The notes under the pieces are model-generated. The model saw only the letters and a program-made list of their open reading frames with translations. It was not told where the DNA came from and did not search any database. DNA of 64,000 bases, from positions 1-64,000 of the forward strand of contig DUAE01000032.1 in NCBI GenBank assembly GCA_012960975.1. The letters run 5' to 3'. Positions 25,829 through 34,340 of the stretch are shown in pieces. The position numbers and the translations under genes are program-made. The number at the start of each line of letters is the position of its first letter. The first letter of the stretch is position 1. Source of the DNA: Candidatus Poseidoniales archaeon. GTDB taxonomy: Archaea > Thermoplasmatota > Poseidoniia > Poseidoniales > Thalassarchaeaceae.

Positions 25829-26080
25829 GTGAGAACAACAAGACTACGACAGAAAATAAAGAAGTTCCTCGATGTAAGAGGAGAGGCAAATACCACTGAA
25901 ATTCTTGAGCATGTCAACTCAACGATGCGACACGGCACAACCCCACAACAACTAGGGAATGTACTCTCAAAGGATAAAGACATCATGAAGATTGGGAATA
26001 CCAAGCGTGGAGGGGCACTTTCTGGCCGATACGAGATTTGCGTCTGGCAACTTCGACCTGGTGCTCTAGACGAAAATTGA
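25829..26080 (+). CDS. Small winged-helix-like protein, tandem copy 2
   Basis: A GGAG at 25817-25820 is well spaced for the GTG at 25829; a GTG at 25820 is possible but lies on the ribosome site. The 83-residue product contains 'RLRQKIKKFLDVRGEANTTE' then 'ILEHVN', 'GTTPQQLGNVLSKDKDIMKIG', parallel to the preceding protein (TEI, N, GT.P, L...L..D..I..IG). Function is probably DNA binding, inferred from the fold outline. The overlap or near overlap with copy 1 implies an operon. Confidence 0.6.
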   Translation: MRTTRLRQKIKKFLDVRGEANTTEILEHVNSTMRHGTTPQQLGNVLSKDKDIMKIGNTKRGGALSGRYEICVWQLRPGALDEN

Positions 26081-26180
26081 TTTGTTTTCAACAAGTATCA
26101 ACTAAACAAAGCCTCGATGATGAACACTCCCTTCATTGAGTTGAATTCTCTAATTCATCAAAAAATCAAAATAGAAATAA

Positions 26181-27200
26181 TTAGTTTTCAAGATCTACAG
26201 ACCAATTACCACTGCGCGCCAAACTATTCATTTTCGCACGGTGATTGAAAACTTCTTGACTTCGTTGGGCCGAATTTTCATAATCACCAGCCCATGAATT
26301 AAGTGCGTTCGCAAGAAGAGCTCTGCCGTATGAATACGAAAGTTGCCATGGGTGCTTTATATCCATAGAGTTCATCAAATTCAGATGAGCAGTTGCATCT
26401 TCATCTGATTGACCGCCTGAGAGAAATACTACCCCTGCTAAATTATGAGGCACATTCGCAGTCAAGCAATCAACAGTCATCATTGCCACCTCTTCCCTAG
26501 ATATTTGTTCTGCACAATCATTGCCTGCGATAATCATATTCGGTTTGAGTAATGCGCCGGGTAAATGAACTCCCTGAATAGAGCAAGCGATGAACGTCGC
26601 CTCTAGTATTTCTGCTGAAACATTGTAGCAACGCTGTGCATCGTGATCTCCAGACATCAAAACTTCTGGCTCAATAATTGGGACTAGCCCTTGTTCCTGA
26701 CAGATTGCAGCATATCTTGCGAGTGCATGCGCATTTGTCGAAATGTTCGCAGCGCTCGGCATACCTTCTCCGATTGCGATTACAGCCCGCCATTTTGCGA
26801 AACGAGCGCCCATCGAGAAATATTCAGCACACCTCTCGCGCAATCCATCTAATCCCTCCGTGACCATCTCACCATCATGATGCGCGAGTTCTTTCGCGCC
26901 TGTGTCCACCTTTATTCCTGGATGAACACCACGAGCGGTGAGAGCTGCTGGCACAGATGTGCCGTCAGCCATTTTTTGTCGAATCGTCTCATCGAAGAGA
27001 ATAACTCCACTAATTGCCGATTCGTAGCCATTCGTCTCGAATAAATTAGTTCGATACGCACGTCGGGCTTCAACCGATGGTTCAATTCCTACCGCTTCAA
27101 GTCTACTCGACATCGTACCATTACTCTCATCAGCAGCAAGAATTCCTTTGCCAGCAACGACGAGTTCGCTCGCGGTTTTTTCAAGAAGTGCAGTGTCCAT
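26181..27200 (-). CDS. Fructose-bisphosphate aldolase, class I (eukaryote/bacterial aldolase type)
   Basis: The 339-residue TIM barrel matches the classical class I aldolase family: 'GKGILAADESNGTMSSRL', 'GVILFDETIRQKMADG', 'RFAKWRAVIAIG' with the active-site Lys, 'PIIEPEVLMSGDHD', and the Schiff-base Lys in 'GALLKPNMI'. It interconverts fructose-1,6-bisphosphate with dihydroxyacetone phosphate and glyceraldehyde-3-phosphate. Most archaea use a different, DhnA-type aldolase or a bifunctional FBP aldolase/phosphatase, so this type suggests transfer. It sits next to the class II fructose-bisphosphatase on the same strand, pointing to gluconeogenesis. Confidence 0.93.
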   Translation of the reverse strand: MDTALLEKTASELVVAGKGILAADESNGTMSSRLEAVGIEPSVEARRAYRTNLFETNGYESAISGVILFDETIRQKMADGTSVPAALTARGVHPGIKVDTGAKELAHHDGEMVTEGLDGLRERCAEYFSMGARFAKWRAVIAIGEGMPSAANISTNAHALARYAAICQEQGLVPIIEPEVLMSGDHDAQRCYNVSAEILEATFIACSIQGVHLPGALLKPNMIIAGNDCAEQISREEVAMMTVDCLTANVPHNLAGVVFLSGGQSDEDATAHLNLMNSMDIKHPWQLSYSYGRALLANALNSWAGDYENSAQRSQEVFNHRAKMNSLARSGNWSVDLEN

Positions 27201-27273
27201 ATCAGAACCTCATCCTCACGTAGGGACTAACAGAAATGAAGGCATCGCCGAACTATTCCGTATAATAGCACGT

Positions 27274-28221
27274 TCATCGAATGTTAGAAACGAATTTATG
27301 AATGCCATTCGCCACATCGATAACTTCTGATTCAACCGAATATCGCCCATCTTCTAACAATTCTACTCCTTTACTTCGACCGTCACAAACACCCGTTCCG
27401 ATGAAAATCGCATCAGGGGAAGAACAGAGGGCATCTCGACGCCATAATCTCTCAATATCACCGTCTATCATTTGCTCGGCGCGTTCTCGATGGCCGGCAT
27501 TTTTGAAGACAAGACGCCCCTCGAATGGAGCGCCGAGGCCACGAAGGGCAGTTGCAGTGATTACGCCTTCTGGGGCGGCGCCAATTCCCATCAGCATGTC
27601 AATTTCCGAATTAGGATCGGCAGCATTTAGCGCTGCCGAAACATCCCCATCACCGATAAGCACGACATTGACTGAAAGGTCACGGAGCTCCTTGATCAAT
27701 ATCTCGTGGCGAGGTCGATCCATGACGACAACATTCAATTCGCTCGCAGATTTATCAAGTCCATCTGAAGCAGCTTCGATATTGTAAGCAGTCGGCTCAT
27801 CGAGTGAAATATTTCCCAATAATTCAGCAGGTCCAGCTATTTTGTTCATGTAACAATCTGGAGCATGTAGAAGGTTTCCTCGGGGAGCAGCAGCCAGAAC
27901 TGCCATCGCGTTTGGCAAATCATATGCAACGTGATTTGTACATTCAAGAGGGTCGACTGCGATATCGATTGAAGGGGCATTCGAATCATTCTGTAGGGAG
28001 CCAAGAGGCTCACCAATCCAAAGCATCGGTGCATCGTCGCGCTCACCTTCACCGATTGCGACTCGTCCATCGAATGGCACAGTATCGAAAACTGTGCGCA
28101 TGGCTTCGACTGCAGCACCATCAGCAGCTTTGCCATCGCCTTTACCTCGCCAAGCTGCTGCTGCAATAGCGGCCGCTTCACACGCTTCGAGGAAGTATCG
28201 TTCCAAATCGGCTGTTGCCAT
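27274..28221 (-). CDS. glpX: Fructose-1,6-bisphosphatase class II (GlpX type)
   Basis: The 315-residue protein carries 'GEGERDDAPMLWIGEPLG', the metal motif 'IAVDPLECTN', 'NLLHAPDCYMNKIAG' and 'MGIGAAPEGVITATALR', all marks of GlpX. It removes the 1-phosphate from fructose-1,6-bisphosphate, the committed step of gluconeogenesis. The usual DPLEGT is DPLECT here, a small change next to metal-binding residues. It lies 73 bases upstream of the aldolase and probably forms an operon with it. Confidence 0.93.
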   Translation of the reverse strand: MATADLERYFLEACEAAAIAAAAWRGKGDGKAADGAAVEAMRTVFDTVPFDGRVAIGEGERDDAPMLWIGEPLGSLQNDSNAPSIDIAVDPLECTNHVAYDLPNAMAVLAAAPRGNLLHAPDCYMNKIAGPAELLGNISLDEPTAYNIEAASDGLDKSASELNVVVMDRPRHEILIKELRDLSVNVVLIGDGDVSAALNAADPNSEIDMLMGIGAAPEGVITATALRGLGAPFEGRLVFKNAGHRERAEQMIDGDIERLWRRDALCSSPDAIFIGTGVCDGRSKGVELLEDGRYSVESEVIDVANGIHKFVSNIR

Positions 28222-28293
28222 GAAGCGGCCGAGATGTAATCAGCATTCAATCATACGGGTGATTAGAGTTCAATGTAAGATTCAAAACAGGAG

Positions 28294-28767
28294 TTATTTT
28301 GACTCGCCTTTACTCTTCTTAATGACCCGAACACCCTCAATTTGAGAAGTTGGATATTGTCCATTTTCATCCTTCTCAATCGATTTTAACATATCCCAAG
28401 CACAGAGTAATCCTGCGTTTACACCACAAAGTGCCTCCATTTCAACACCTGTTGTCCAGTGAGTGCGAACACTGACCGTGCAACGAACTCCATTCTCTTC
28501 GATTGCCCAATTAATCGTGCAACCTTCAATAGGAATTGGGTGACAGTGAGGAATCAATCGAGGTGTTTCTTTCACCGCTTGAATTGCTGCGATGGTTGAC
28601 GCCTCACGGACATCTCCTTTTGGTGAGCGGCCATTTTCAACGACATCTATTCCTGCTTCGGAGAGAATAAGTAACCCCGTTGCAATAGCTTCACGCGCCA
28701 CGACAGGTTTAGCACCAACATCGATAATTCCGGTCCACGATTTCTCCACCCTCTCACCTACCAACAA
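28294..28767 (-). CDS. moaC: Cyclic pyranopterin monophosphate synthase MoaC
   Basis: The 157-residue protein has the MoaC blocks 'RVEKSWTGIIDVG', 'AREAIATGLLIL', 'KGDVREASTIAAIQA', the active-site 'LIPHCHPIPIEGC' and 'TGVEMEALCGVNAGLLCAWDM'. It converts the MoaA product to cyclic pyranopterin monophosphate in molybdenum cofactor synthesis. Full length for the family. MoaE is encoded 1.7 kb away on the same strand, separated by an inserted ferredoxin and desaturase-like pair on the opposite strand. Confidence 0.94.
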   Translation of the reverse strand: MLVGERVEKSWTGIIDVGAKPVVAREAIATGLLILSEAGIDVVENGRSPKGDVREASTIAAIQAVKETPRLIPHCHPIPIEGCTINWAIEENGVRCTVSVRTHWTTGVEMEALCGVNAGLLCAWDMLKSIEKDENGQYPTSQIEGVRVIKKSKGESK

Positions 28768-28814
28768 CTCCTCGGGGTCACCACTCCCTATTCAGATAAG
28801 CGGATTTTACACAT

Positions 28815-29129
28815 ATGGTTGAAAATAAACAGGAATCTGAAATAGTAGCCCAACATAGGCCATACATGTCTAAATCCTTCCGGGACCAAGCAACACCGGG
28901 AGAGGTGCCTCAACTTGAGTCTGGTATCAATCATGATAGACCGATTACCGATGGTCTGAAATTGCAGGTAATCGATCATTTATGCGTCGGGTGTTCCTAT
29001 TGTGAAATGGCTTGTCAAGATGATGCTTTGGTAGTAATTGGATTGTGTAAAGTAAACCAAGAAAAATGCACGGACTGCTTGAGATGTCTTCTTTGGTGCC
29101 CTACTGGGGCGCTGGTCTATGATAAATAA
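28815..29129 (+). CDS. Two-cluster ferredoxin (2 x 4Fe-4S)
   Basis: The 104-residue protein has a ~50-residue N-terminal leader and then two cluster motifs. The first is 'CVGCSYCEMAC' (CxxCxxCxxxC) and the second is 'CTDCLRCLLWCP' (CxxCxxCxxxCP). It is a low-potential electron carrier. It sits 16 bases before a CrtI-like FAD oxidoreductase on the same strand, so the two are very likely partners. The leader has no signal or membrane features. Confidence 0.88.
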   Translation: MVENKQESEIVAQHRPYMSKSFRDQATPGEVPQLESGINHDRPITDGLKLQVIDHLCVGCSYCEMACQDDALVVIGLCKVNQEKCTDCLRCLLWCPTGALVYDK

Positions 29130-29145
29130 TCAATGAGGATTTGTA

Positions 29146-30501
29146 ATGGGTAAACCAAAGGCAATTGTAATTGGTTCAGGAGTTGGTGGTCTAGGTGCTG
29201 CTGCAAAATTAGCTCAAACCGGCCAATTCAACGTCTCAGTTTACGAACGGCTAGCATTTGCAGGTGGCCGGTTCACACAGCACGACCATGATGGTTTTCA
29301 AATTCCAACCGGGGCAGTCCACATGATACCTCATGGCCTAAGAGGGCCTTTTGCCAAGTTGATGCTTGGAAAGAAAAGTGCTGGTGGATTAGATCTTGGC
29401 CGACACGGAGTCGAATTTCTACCAACATCTGCCTATGCATGTCAAATAAAAAATAACAAAGTAATGAGCGCGAATTCCCCCCTAGGAATTATGAAATGGT
29501 TTCCTGTAATAAACGCTCTAAATTTACCAAGATTGTTGGCTACTCGCGCGAATAAGCCGTGGGGAGAGAGAGATTTGAATAACGGAAAACTTTGGATGAA
29601 AAAATATTTCACAAATGATTTTATCGATTTTATGGACGCATTTTCAAACTTTGCCGTAAGCCTGCGTTTCGATCAAATGCCAGCATCGGCTGTAGTCAAA
29701 ATAATGCAAAACGCATTTTGGAGTGGACGACCTTGTGTTCCGAAATCAGGTTGTAAAGGAATTATTGATGGGCTGAGGAGTGATTTGAAAGAAAATGGGG
29801 CTAGGGTGAAATTGTCTAATGAAGTTATGGAAATTTTACCAGGAGATGCAGAGGAGTCAACAAAGAAACATCGTTTTTGCATCGGGATTCGCAGAAGAGG
29901 TCGAGAGGAAGCAAAGTGGATTGGAGCAGATTCAATCATCTACAATGGAGGGCACCCTAACTTACTAAAATCCCTCTCAGATGACTTCGAAATCGATAGT
30001 GAAATAACAAGTAAAATAGAAAATACACAAGCTGTGGGGGGAATCGGTTTCGTATTTTCCCTCGATGAAAAGATCCCTCATCAAAATAGTGGCGTAACAA
30101 TGATTCCTAACCTAGAGAGAGTTGGTGGTTACGTAATCCCAACCTTTACTGAACCGAGTTTGGCTCCAGAAGGGAAACACATGATGATAACTCACCAATT
30201 CGTGCCGGATGACAATATTCAATCAGAGATAGTGAAAGGCAGAGAAGACCTCTATGATTCAATCCCTTGGTTAGCGAATCACGGAGAGGAAATTGCAGTT
30301 CATTCCTATCACAGGAATTGGCCATGTAATCGGGCGCCGCAAGGTGCTGAATTACCCAGAGATATAGGTGTCGAAGGAATCAGACTTGTCGGTGATGGAG
30401 TTAAGGGACATGGATGGATGATGGTTGAAGGGGTTGCTTCTAGCGTAGATCCTGCAGTAAAAGAAGTCAGTCGGTTGATGAATTCTGGTCGGTTAACCTA
30501 A
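29146..30501 (+). CDS. Phytoene-desaturase-like FAD oxidoreductase
   Basis: The 451-residue protein opens with the dinucleotide motif 'AIVIGSGVGGLGAAAKLAQTG' and 'YERLAFAGGRFTQHDHDGF', typical of CrtI/carotene isomerase-like FAD enzymes. It ends with the second FAD contact region, 'GIRLVGDGVKGHGWMMVEGV'. The substrate could be a carotenoid, a polyprenyl lipid or another large alkene. The ferredoxin gene directly upstream suggests a reductive reaction, for example saturation of an isoprenoid double bond, rather than oxygen-linked desaturation. That is inference. The end overlaps the convergent moaE gene by nine bases. Confidence 0.78.
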   Translation: MGKPKAIVIGSGVGGLGAAAKLAQTGQFNVSVYERLAFAGGRFTQHDHDGFQIPTGAVHMIPHGLRGPFAKLMLGKKSAGGLDLGRHGVEFLPTSAYACQIKNNKVMSANSPLGIMKWFPVINALNLPRLLATRANKPWGERDLNNGKLWMKKYFTNDFIDFMDAFSNFAVSLRFDQMPASAVVKIMQNAFWSGRPCVPKSGCKGIIDGLRSDLKENGARVKLSNEVMEILPGDAEESTKKHRFCIGIRRRGREEAKWIGADSIIYNGGHPNLLKSLSDDFEIDSEITSKIENTQAVGGIGFVFSLDEKIPHQNSGVTMIPNLERVGGYVIPTFTEPSLAPEGKHMMITHQFVPDDNIQSEIVKGREDLYDSIPWLANHGEEIAVHSYHRNWPCNRAPQGAELPRDIGVEGIRLVGDGVKGHGWMMVEGVASSVDPAVKEVSRLMNSGRLT

Positions 30502-30915
30502 TCCTGCTTTCCAAATTTCACCATCTAAACGAACTTCTTTTTTCCATAATGGCGCTTGGGCTTTCAATTCAGAAATTAGCCAAGAACAAGCTTCGAACCC
30601 TTCAGCTCGATGAGGGCTGCCAACATGAATACAAACGATTGGCTCGCTGGGCTCAACAACACCGATTCTATGAGCGATTACAATCGAGGAAACTCCAAAT
30701 CGTTCTGCTGCGTTTTCAGAAATTTCTCGAAGTACTATCGATAATTTCTCCTCCCACGCATCGAATTCGAGGCGCTCCACCTCAACCCCATCATCCTCAC
30801 CTCTGGTATGGCCGACAAAGGAAACTACACTACCACAACCATCCAAATCTAACAGGTTGCGTAAGAGTTCTGGGTCGAGGTCAGTAGAGAGGACTTCGAC
30901 GGCGATGCTGGTCAT
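30493..30915 (-). CDS. moaE: Molybdopterin synthase catalytic subunit MoaE
   Basis: The 140-residue protein shows 'CGSVVSFVGHTRGEDDG', 'LEFDAWEEKLSIVLREI', 'IAHRIGVVEPSEPIV' and 'VHVGSPHRAEGFEACSWLISELK...PLWKKE', the MoaE pattern with its active-site lysines. It transfers sulfur from MoaD thiocarboxylate to make molybdopterin. No MoaD-like small protein is visible in this window. It is functionally linked to the nearby moaC. Confidence 0.94.
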   Translation of the reverse strand: MTSIAVEVLSTDLDPELLRNLLDLDGCGSVVSFVGHTRGEDDGVEVERLEFDAWEEKLSIVLREISENAAERFGVSSIVIAHRIGVVEPSEPIVCIHVGSPHRAEGFEACSWLISELKAQAPLWKKEVRLDGEIWKAGLG

Positions 30916-30994
30916 GATTCGGCTAATCCAGCATCACCCTTCAATGCCACGGAGTGGAGGAACCATTCAAACAGGACTGCAGATTCGCTAAGCC

Positions 30995-32218
30995 ATGTCT
31001 GAGCGAATCGACATCCTCGGCGCTGGTCTTTCAGGCCTAGCTGCTGCAACGATTCTGGCTCGTGAAGGCAAAGAAGTTCACGTCCACGATATTCGCGCAG
31101 ATAGTGGAGCGAGATTCGATGGAGATTTCCAAGGAATTGAAAATTGGACTAGTGATATTGACTTTTTCGATGAGATGCGAAGTTGGGGGCTTGATCCTGA
31201 TGAATTCAAATCAAACGGATTTGGAATCATTGATCTCATCCACCCAGACAATGTCATCACTCAACCGGTTACCGATGGCTACGCTTTCAGAGTTGTCGAG
31301 CGTGGGACGGATCCGCACTGCATTGATCAAGGATTCAAGAAAATGGCACTCGCCGCAGGCGTAAACATTCACTACAATGTGAAAAAAGACCCAAATGAGT
31401 GCCAAATCATTGCCGCCGGACCAAAAGATTCCAGCGCAATCGCATTTGGCGAAATTTTCCACACGGACCATCCAAATCATGTCGCCTTCCAACTCAATGA
31501 CAAATTGGCACCAGGAGCATATTCATACCTGATTATTATCGATGGTATCGGTTTAATTTGCACTTGTTTGTGGCGGCAACAAAAAAAATCTAGTCGTTAC
31601 CTCAACGAAACCATCGCTTGGTATGATGAGCACTACGAACTCAACCGGCAACCGATTAAACGAGTCGGCGGTAAAGGAGATTTTTCAATCCCTAACAAAT
31701 ATATTCACGATGGCAAAATCTACGTCGGCGAAGCTGGGGGATTACAGGATTTTATGTGGGGATTCGGAATGCGCTATGCGATAACAAGCGGAGTTTATGC
31801 TGCAAAATCAATACTTGGTGAATGCGATTATGAAAAGGAGATTCGTAAACAACTCCTACCCTTAGTAAAAACTAGTGCAATCAACCGATTTTTGATGAAT
31901 CGCGTGGGAGATAGAGTATTCAAACAAATTGCAAATCACTGGATGCGAAACCAGAAGAAAACCGGCGATGGACTGACATTCATGAAATGGGTTTACCAGC
32001 CCGGAATTTTTCGTCGAGCGCTCTGGCCAATCGTCAAACTCGGCATGCTCCGCAAAAAAACTCTAATCGATGGTAGAACAGTTCATCGCATGCCCTTTCG
32101 AAAACCATTGGCTAGGGATGTTTGGGAACCGAGCGAGGGTGCAAAAGCCATAGGAAATCAGTGGAAAAATGCAAGAAAGGATGGGGGAAACCTGTCTTTC
32201 GGTGAAACTGATGTGTAA
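30995..32218 (+). CDS. FAD-dependent reductase, geranylgeranyl-reductase-like
   Basis: The 407-residue protein begins 'IDILGAGLSGLAAATILAREG' (Rossmann FAD motif). Its later FAD loop, 'YVGEAGGLQDFMWGFGMRYA', matches GGR-family G(D/E)AAGxxxPxxGxGI. Spacing and C-terminal length fit archaeal geranylgeranyl reductase-like enzymes, which saturate isoprenoid chains of membrane lipids, but the GD of the loop is GE here. Another aromatic or lipid substrate is possible. It is the gene just before the crotonase/BoxB group on the same strand, with a 56-base gap. Confidence 0.72.
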   Translation: MSERIDILGAGLSGLAAATILAREGKEVHVHDIRADSGARFDGDFQGIENWTSDIDFFDEMRSWGLDPDEFKSNGFGIIDLIHPDNVITQPVTDGYAFRVVERGTDPHCIDQGFKKMALAAGVNIHYNVKKDPNECQIIAAGPKDSSAIAFGEIFHTDHPNHVAFQLNDKLAPGAYSYLIIIDGIGLICTCLWRQQKKSSRYLNETIAWYDEHYELNRQPIKRVGGKGDFSIPNKYIHDGKIYVGEAGGLQDFMWGFGMRYAITSGVYAAKSILGECDYEKEIRKQLLPLVKTSAINRFLMNRVGDRVFKQIANHWMRNQKKTGDGLTFMKWVYQPGIFRRALWPIVKLGMLRKKTLIDGRTVHRMPFRKPLARDVWEPSEGAKAIGNQWKNARKDGGNLSFGETDV

Positions 32219-32274
32219 TTTTTATTTTCAAAACTCTCCGTTTTATTCATTAACGAATCCTCAGTGGCACGGCT

Positions 32275-33132
32275 ATGATATCATGGCCTAGCCTTGAACC
32301 AATGCCAAATAACCTCGTAAATTACGGTGTTACTGAAAATGGAATAGCAATTATCGAACTCGCTTCGAACTCGTCAGGTGCTCCTCTCGAAGATGGCGAG
32401 ATTGGCCCGAATACCTACACTCATGAAATGATGCGAGACATAGACACAGCTGTCGTCAAGGCTCGCTTCGATGACGATGTAACCGTTATCGTTTTCACTG
32501 GTCATGGGCAGAAATTTTTCTCGGCTGGTGCAAGTATTCAGATGTTGAATTCAGTCACTCCTGGGTTCAAGTACAATTTCTGTCTACACGCGAACGAGAC
32601 CCTTTCCCGCCTTGAGCAGACACCGAAATTAGTTATCTGTGCAATCAACGGTCACGCAGTAGGCGGCGGATTAGAAATCGCAATGGCTTGCGATATTCGT
32701 ATCGCTCGCAAAGATGCTGGGAAATGTGGACTTCCAGAGATTAACCTCGGTGTTCTCGCCGGAACTGGTGGAACCGCTCGCCTAACCCGCCTCATTGGCA
32801 AGGCTCGCGCTCTCGAATACATGGTTAGCGGTGAATTAATGGCTTTTGAAAAGGCTAAGGAAATCGATCTTGTCAATGATGTATGGGATGGGTCACTCGA
32901 AGATTTCCGACAAGACATCCTCGATTATGCAACTCAATACACTCTTCCATTCAAGGCGACGATGGCTGTTGGAAACATCAAGCGCTCATGCCAATCAGGC
33001 CCAGAAATGCCTTTCGAATACCACCTCGCACTCGAGCGTGAGTTGCAAGCAGCACTATTCCACAGTAACGATGCGAAGGAAGGAATCTCGGCATATGCTG
33101 AGCGCCGAACGCCTCGCTTCGTCGGTAACTGA
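32275..33132 (+). CDS. Enoyl-CoA hydratase/isomerase family protein (with BoxB-like epoxidase)
   Basis: The 285-residue crotonase has the oxyanion region 'AINGHAVGGGLEIAMACDIRIA' and 'GLPEINLGVLAGTGGTARL' with both catalytic Glu residues of hydratases in place. It ends with 'GISAYAERRTPRFVGN', typical of the family. It precedes the BoxB-like gene by 45 bases. In the box pathway the next enzyme, BoxC, is a larger crotonase-fold ring-opening lyase; this is only half that size, so a hydration or ring-opening role is open. Start 32299 (MPNNLVNY) is an alternative. Confidence 0.85.
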   Translation: MISWPSLEPMPNNLVNYGVTENGIAIIELASNSSGAPLEDGEIGPNTYTHEMMRDIDTAVVKARFDDDVTVIVFTGHGQKFFSAGASIQMLNSVTPGFKYNFCLHANETLSRLEQTPKLVICAINGHAVGGGLEIAMACDIRIARKDAGKCGLPEINLGVLAGTGGTARLTRLIGKARALEYMVSGELMAFEKAKEIDLVNDVWDGSLEDFRQDILDYATQYTLPFKATMAVGNIKRSCQSGPEMPFEYHLALERELQAALFHSNDAKEGISAYAERRTPRFVGN

Positions 33133-33177
33133 TATTCATATTTAGAGTGTGAAAAGAAAAACACAGTCGGTGAAATT

Positions 33178-34320
33178 ATGACAGAAACAGAAATAGTTGA
33201 AGATTACACACCAAACTTCGAACAATGGATTAAAGATTTCAGTGAATGGCAGACTCGTATTGGTTTTGATCCTTCTTGGTTAGGCGATTATCGATTTGAT
33301 ATCAAATTCGATTGGGATACCGCAGGAGAAATAATCGAATTTGGAGATTTTGAAGGAATGCCAAAATGGTCACGCCGTTTGCAAATCCCACAACAGAGCA
33401 TTCGCGATGCGATCATCAGCATGGTTAGTGTCCAAGGCGATACCGAATTCGCAAGTGTAGAACAACAAAATCACCTGCTCGAAACCGCACCTACCGAATA
33501 CGACAAAAAATCTGCATTACGGATAATGTGCGAAGAACAGCGACACGGTTGGCAAATGGCTTACCTGCTATGCACTTTCTTCGGTGAGCACGGCGTTCGT
33601 GAAGCTTCAAAATTGCTTGAGCGAAACGCTCAGGAAGGAACAAGAATTCTCGGCTCCTTCAATGCTCCAATCGACCATTGGTTGGATTTCTTCTGCTTCA
33701 CTCACTTCATCGACCGGGATGGCAAATACCAATTGAAGATGTTGAGCACTTCCTCATTCAAACCTCTTGCAGCGTCTATGGGACCAATGCTGAAGGAAGA
33801 ATCATTCCATCTGGGCACCGGTGCTAACGGTTTGCGTCGAATCGTCAAGCAAGGAGTGATTCCATGCTCATTACTCCAGAAATACATCAACAAATGGGTA
33901 AGCACTGGTCTCGATCTTTTCGGAACCGACGATTCGAGCTCCGCTCAATGGGCTTATGTTTATGGCGTGAAAGGACGCTATGATGAGCGAGAGAGTGATG
34001 AGGAAGCAGACCGACTTCACCTCAATGAGGCGAGCCGTGAACTTTACTTTCAGGAATTGAACGAAGAAATGCGACGGATTTCAGCACCGCGTAAAGATGG
34101 TGAGCCGGAGTTGTTCATCCCATCCGACAAATTCAACCGCGGCATTGGAAAATATTTTGGAAAGAAATTCACATTAGAAGGTGAGGCATTTGAAGGAAAC
34201 CAAGAAGAGTGGGAAGCATATGTTGAAGAAAATCTTCCAACCGATGCTGACGAAGATCGTTTGATGAATGATTACATGCAACAAGAATGGATTCAATACC
34301 GTGAATGGAAGGGCAACTAA
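33178..34320 (+). CDS. Diiron aromatic-acyl-CoA epoxidase, BoxB-like
   Basis: The 380-residue protein matches BoxB, the oxygenase of aerobic benzoyl-CoA degradation: 'FASVEQQNHLLE' (Glu95), 'CEEQRHGWQMAYLL' (Glu120, His123), 'NAPIDHWLDFF', and 'PMLKEESFHLGTGANGLRR' (Glu208, His211). Together these supply the carboxylate and two ExxH ligands of a ferritin-like diiron site. BoxB proteins are about 90 residues longer. The expected reaction is O2- and reductant-dependent epoxidation of a CoA-bound aromatic ring. No BoxA reductase is adjacent; the FAD reductase at 16761 and the ferredoxin at 28815 are candidates. Crotonase genes flank it. Confidence 0.85.
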   Translation: MTETEIVEDYTPNFEQWIKDFSEWQTRIGFDPSWLGDYRFDIKFDWDTAGEIIEFGDFEGMPKWSRRLQIPQQSIRDAIISMVSVQGDTEFASVEQQNHLLETAPTEYDKKSALRIMCEEQRHGWQMAYLLCTFFGEHGVREASKLLERNAQEGTRILGSFNAPIDHWLDFFCFTHFIDRDGKYQLKMLSTSSFKPLAASMGPMLKEESFHLGTGANGLRRIVKQGVIPCSLLQKYINKWVSTGLDLFGTDDSSSAQWAYVYGVKGRYDERESDEEADRLHLNEASRELYFQELNEEMRRISAPRKDGEPELFIPSDKFNRGIGKYFGKKFTLEGEAFEGNQEEWEAYVEENLPTDADEDRLMNDYMQQEWIQYREWKGN

Positions 34321-34340
34321 GTTCGTATTGTGGTGATTTG

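Noticed and set aside
32275-33132. Crotonase as BoxC
   Set aside because: BoxC has about 550 residues with two crotonase-like parts; this protein has 285 and a plain hydratase active site.
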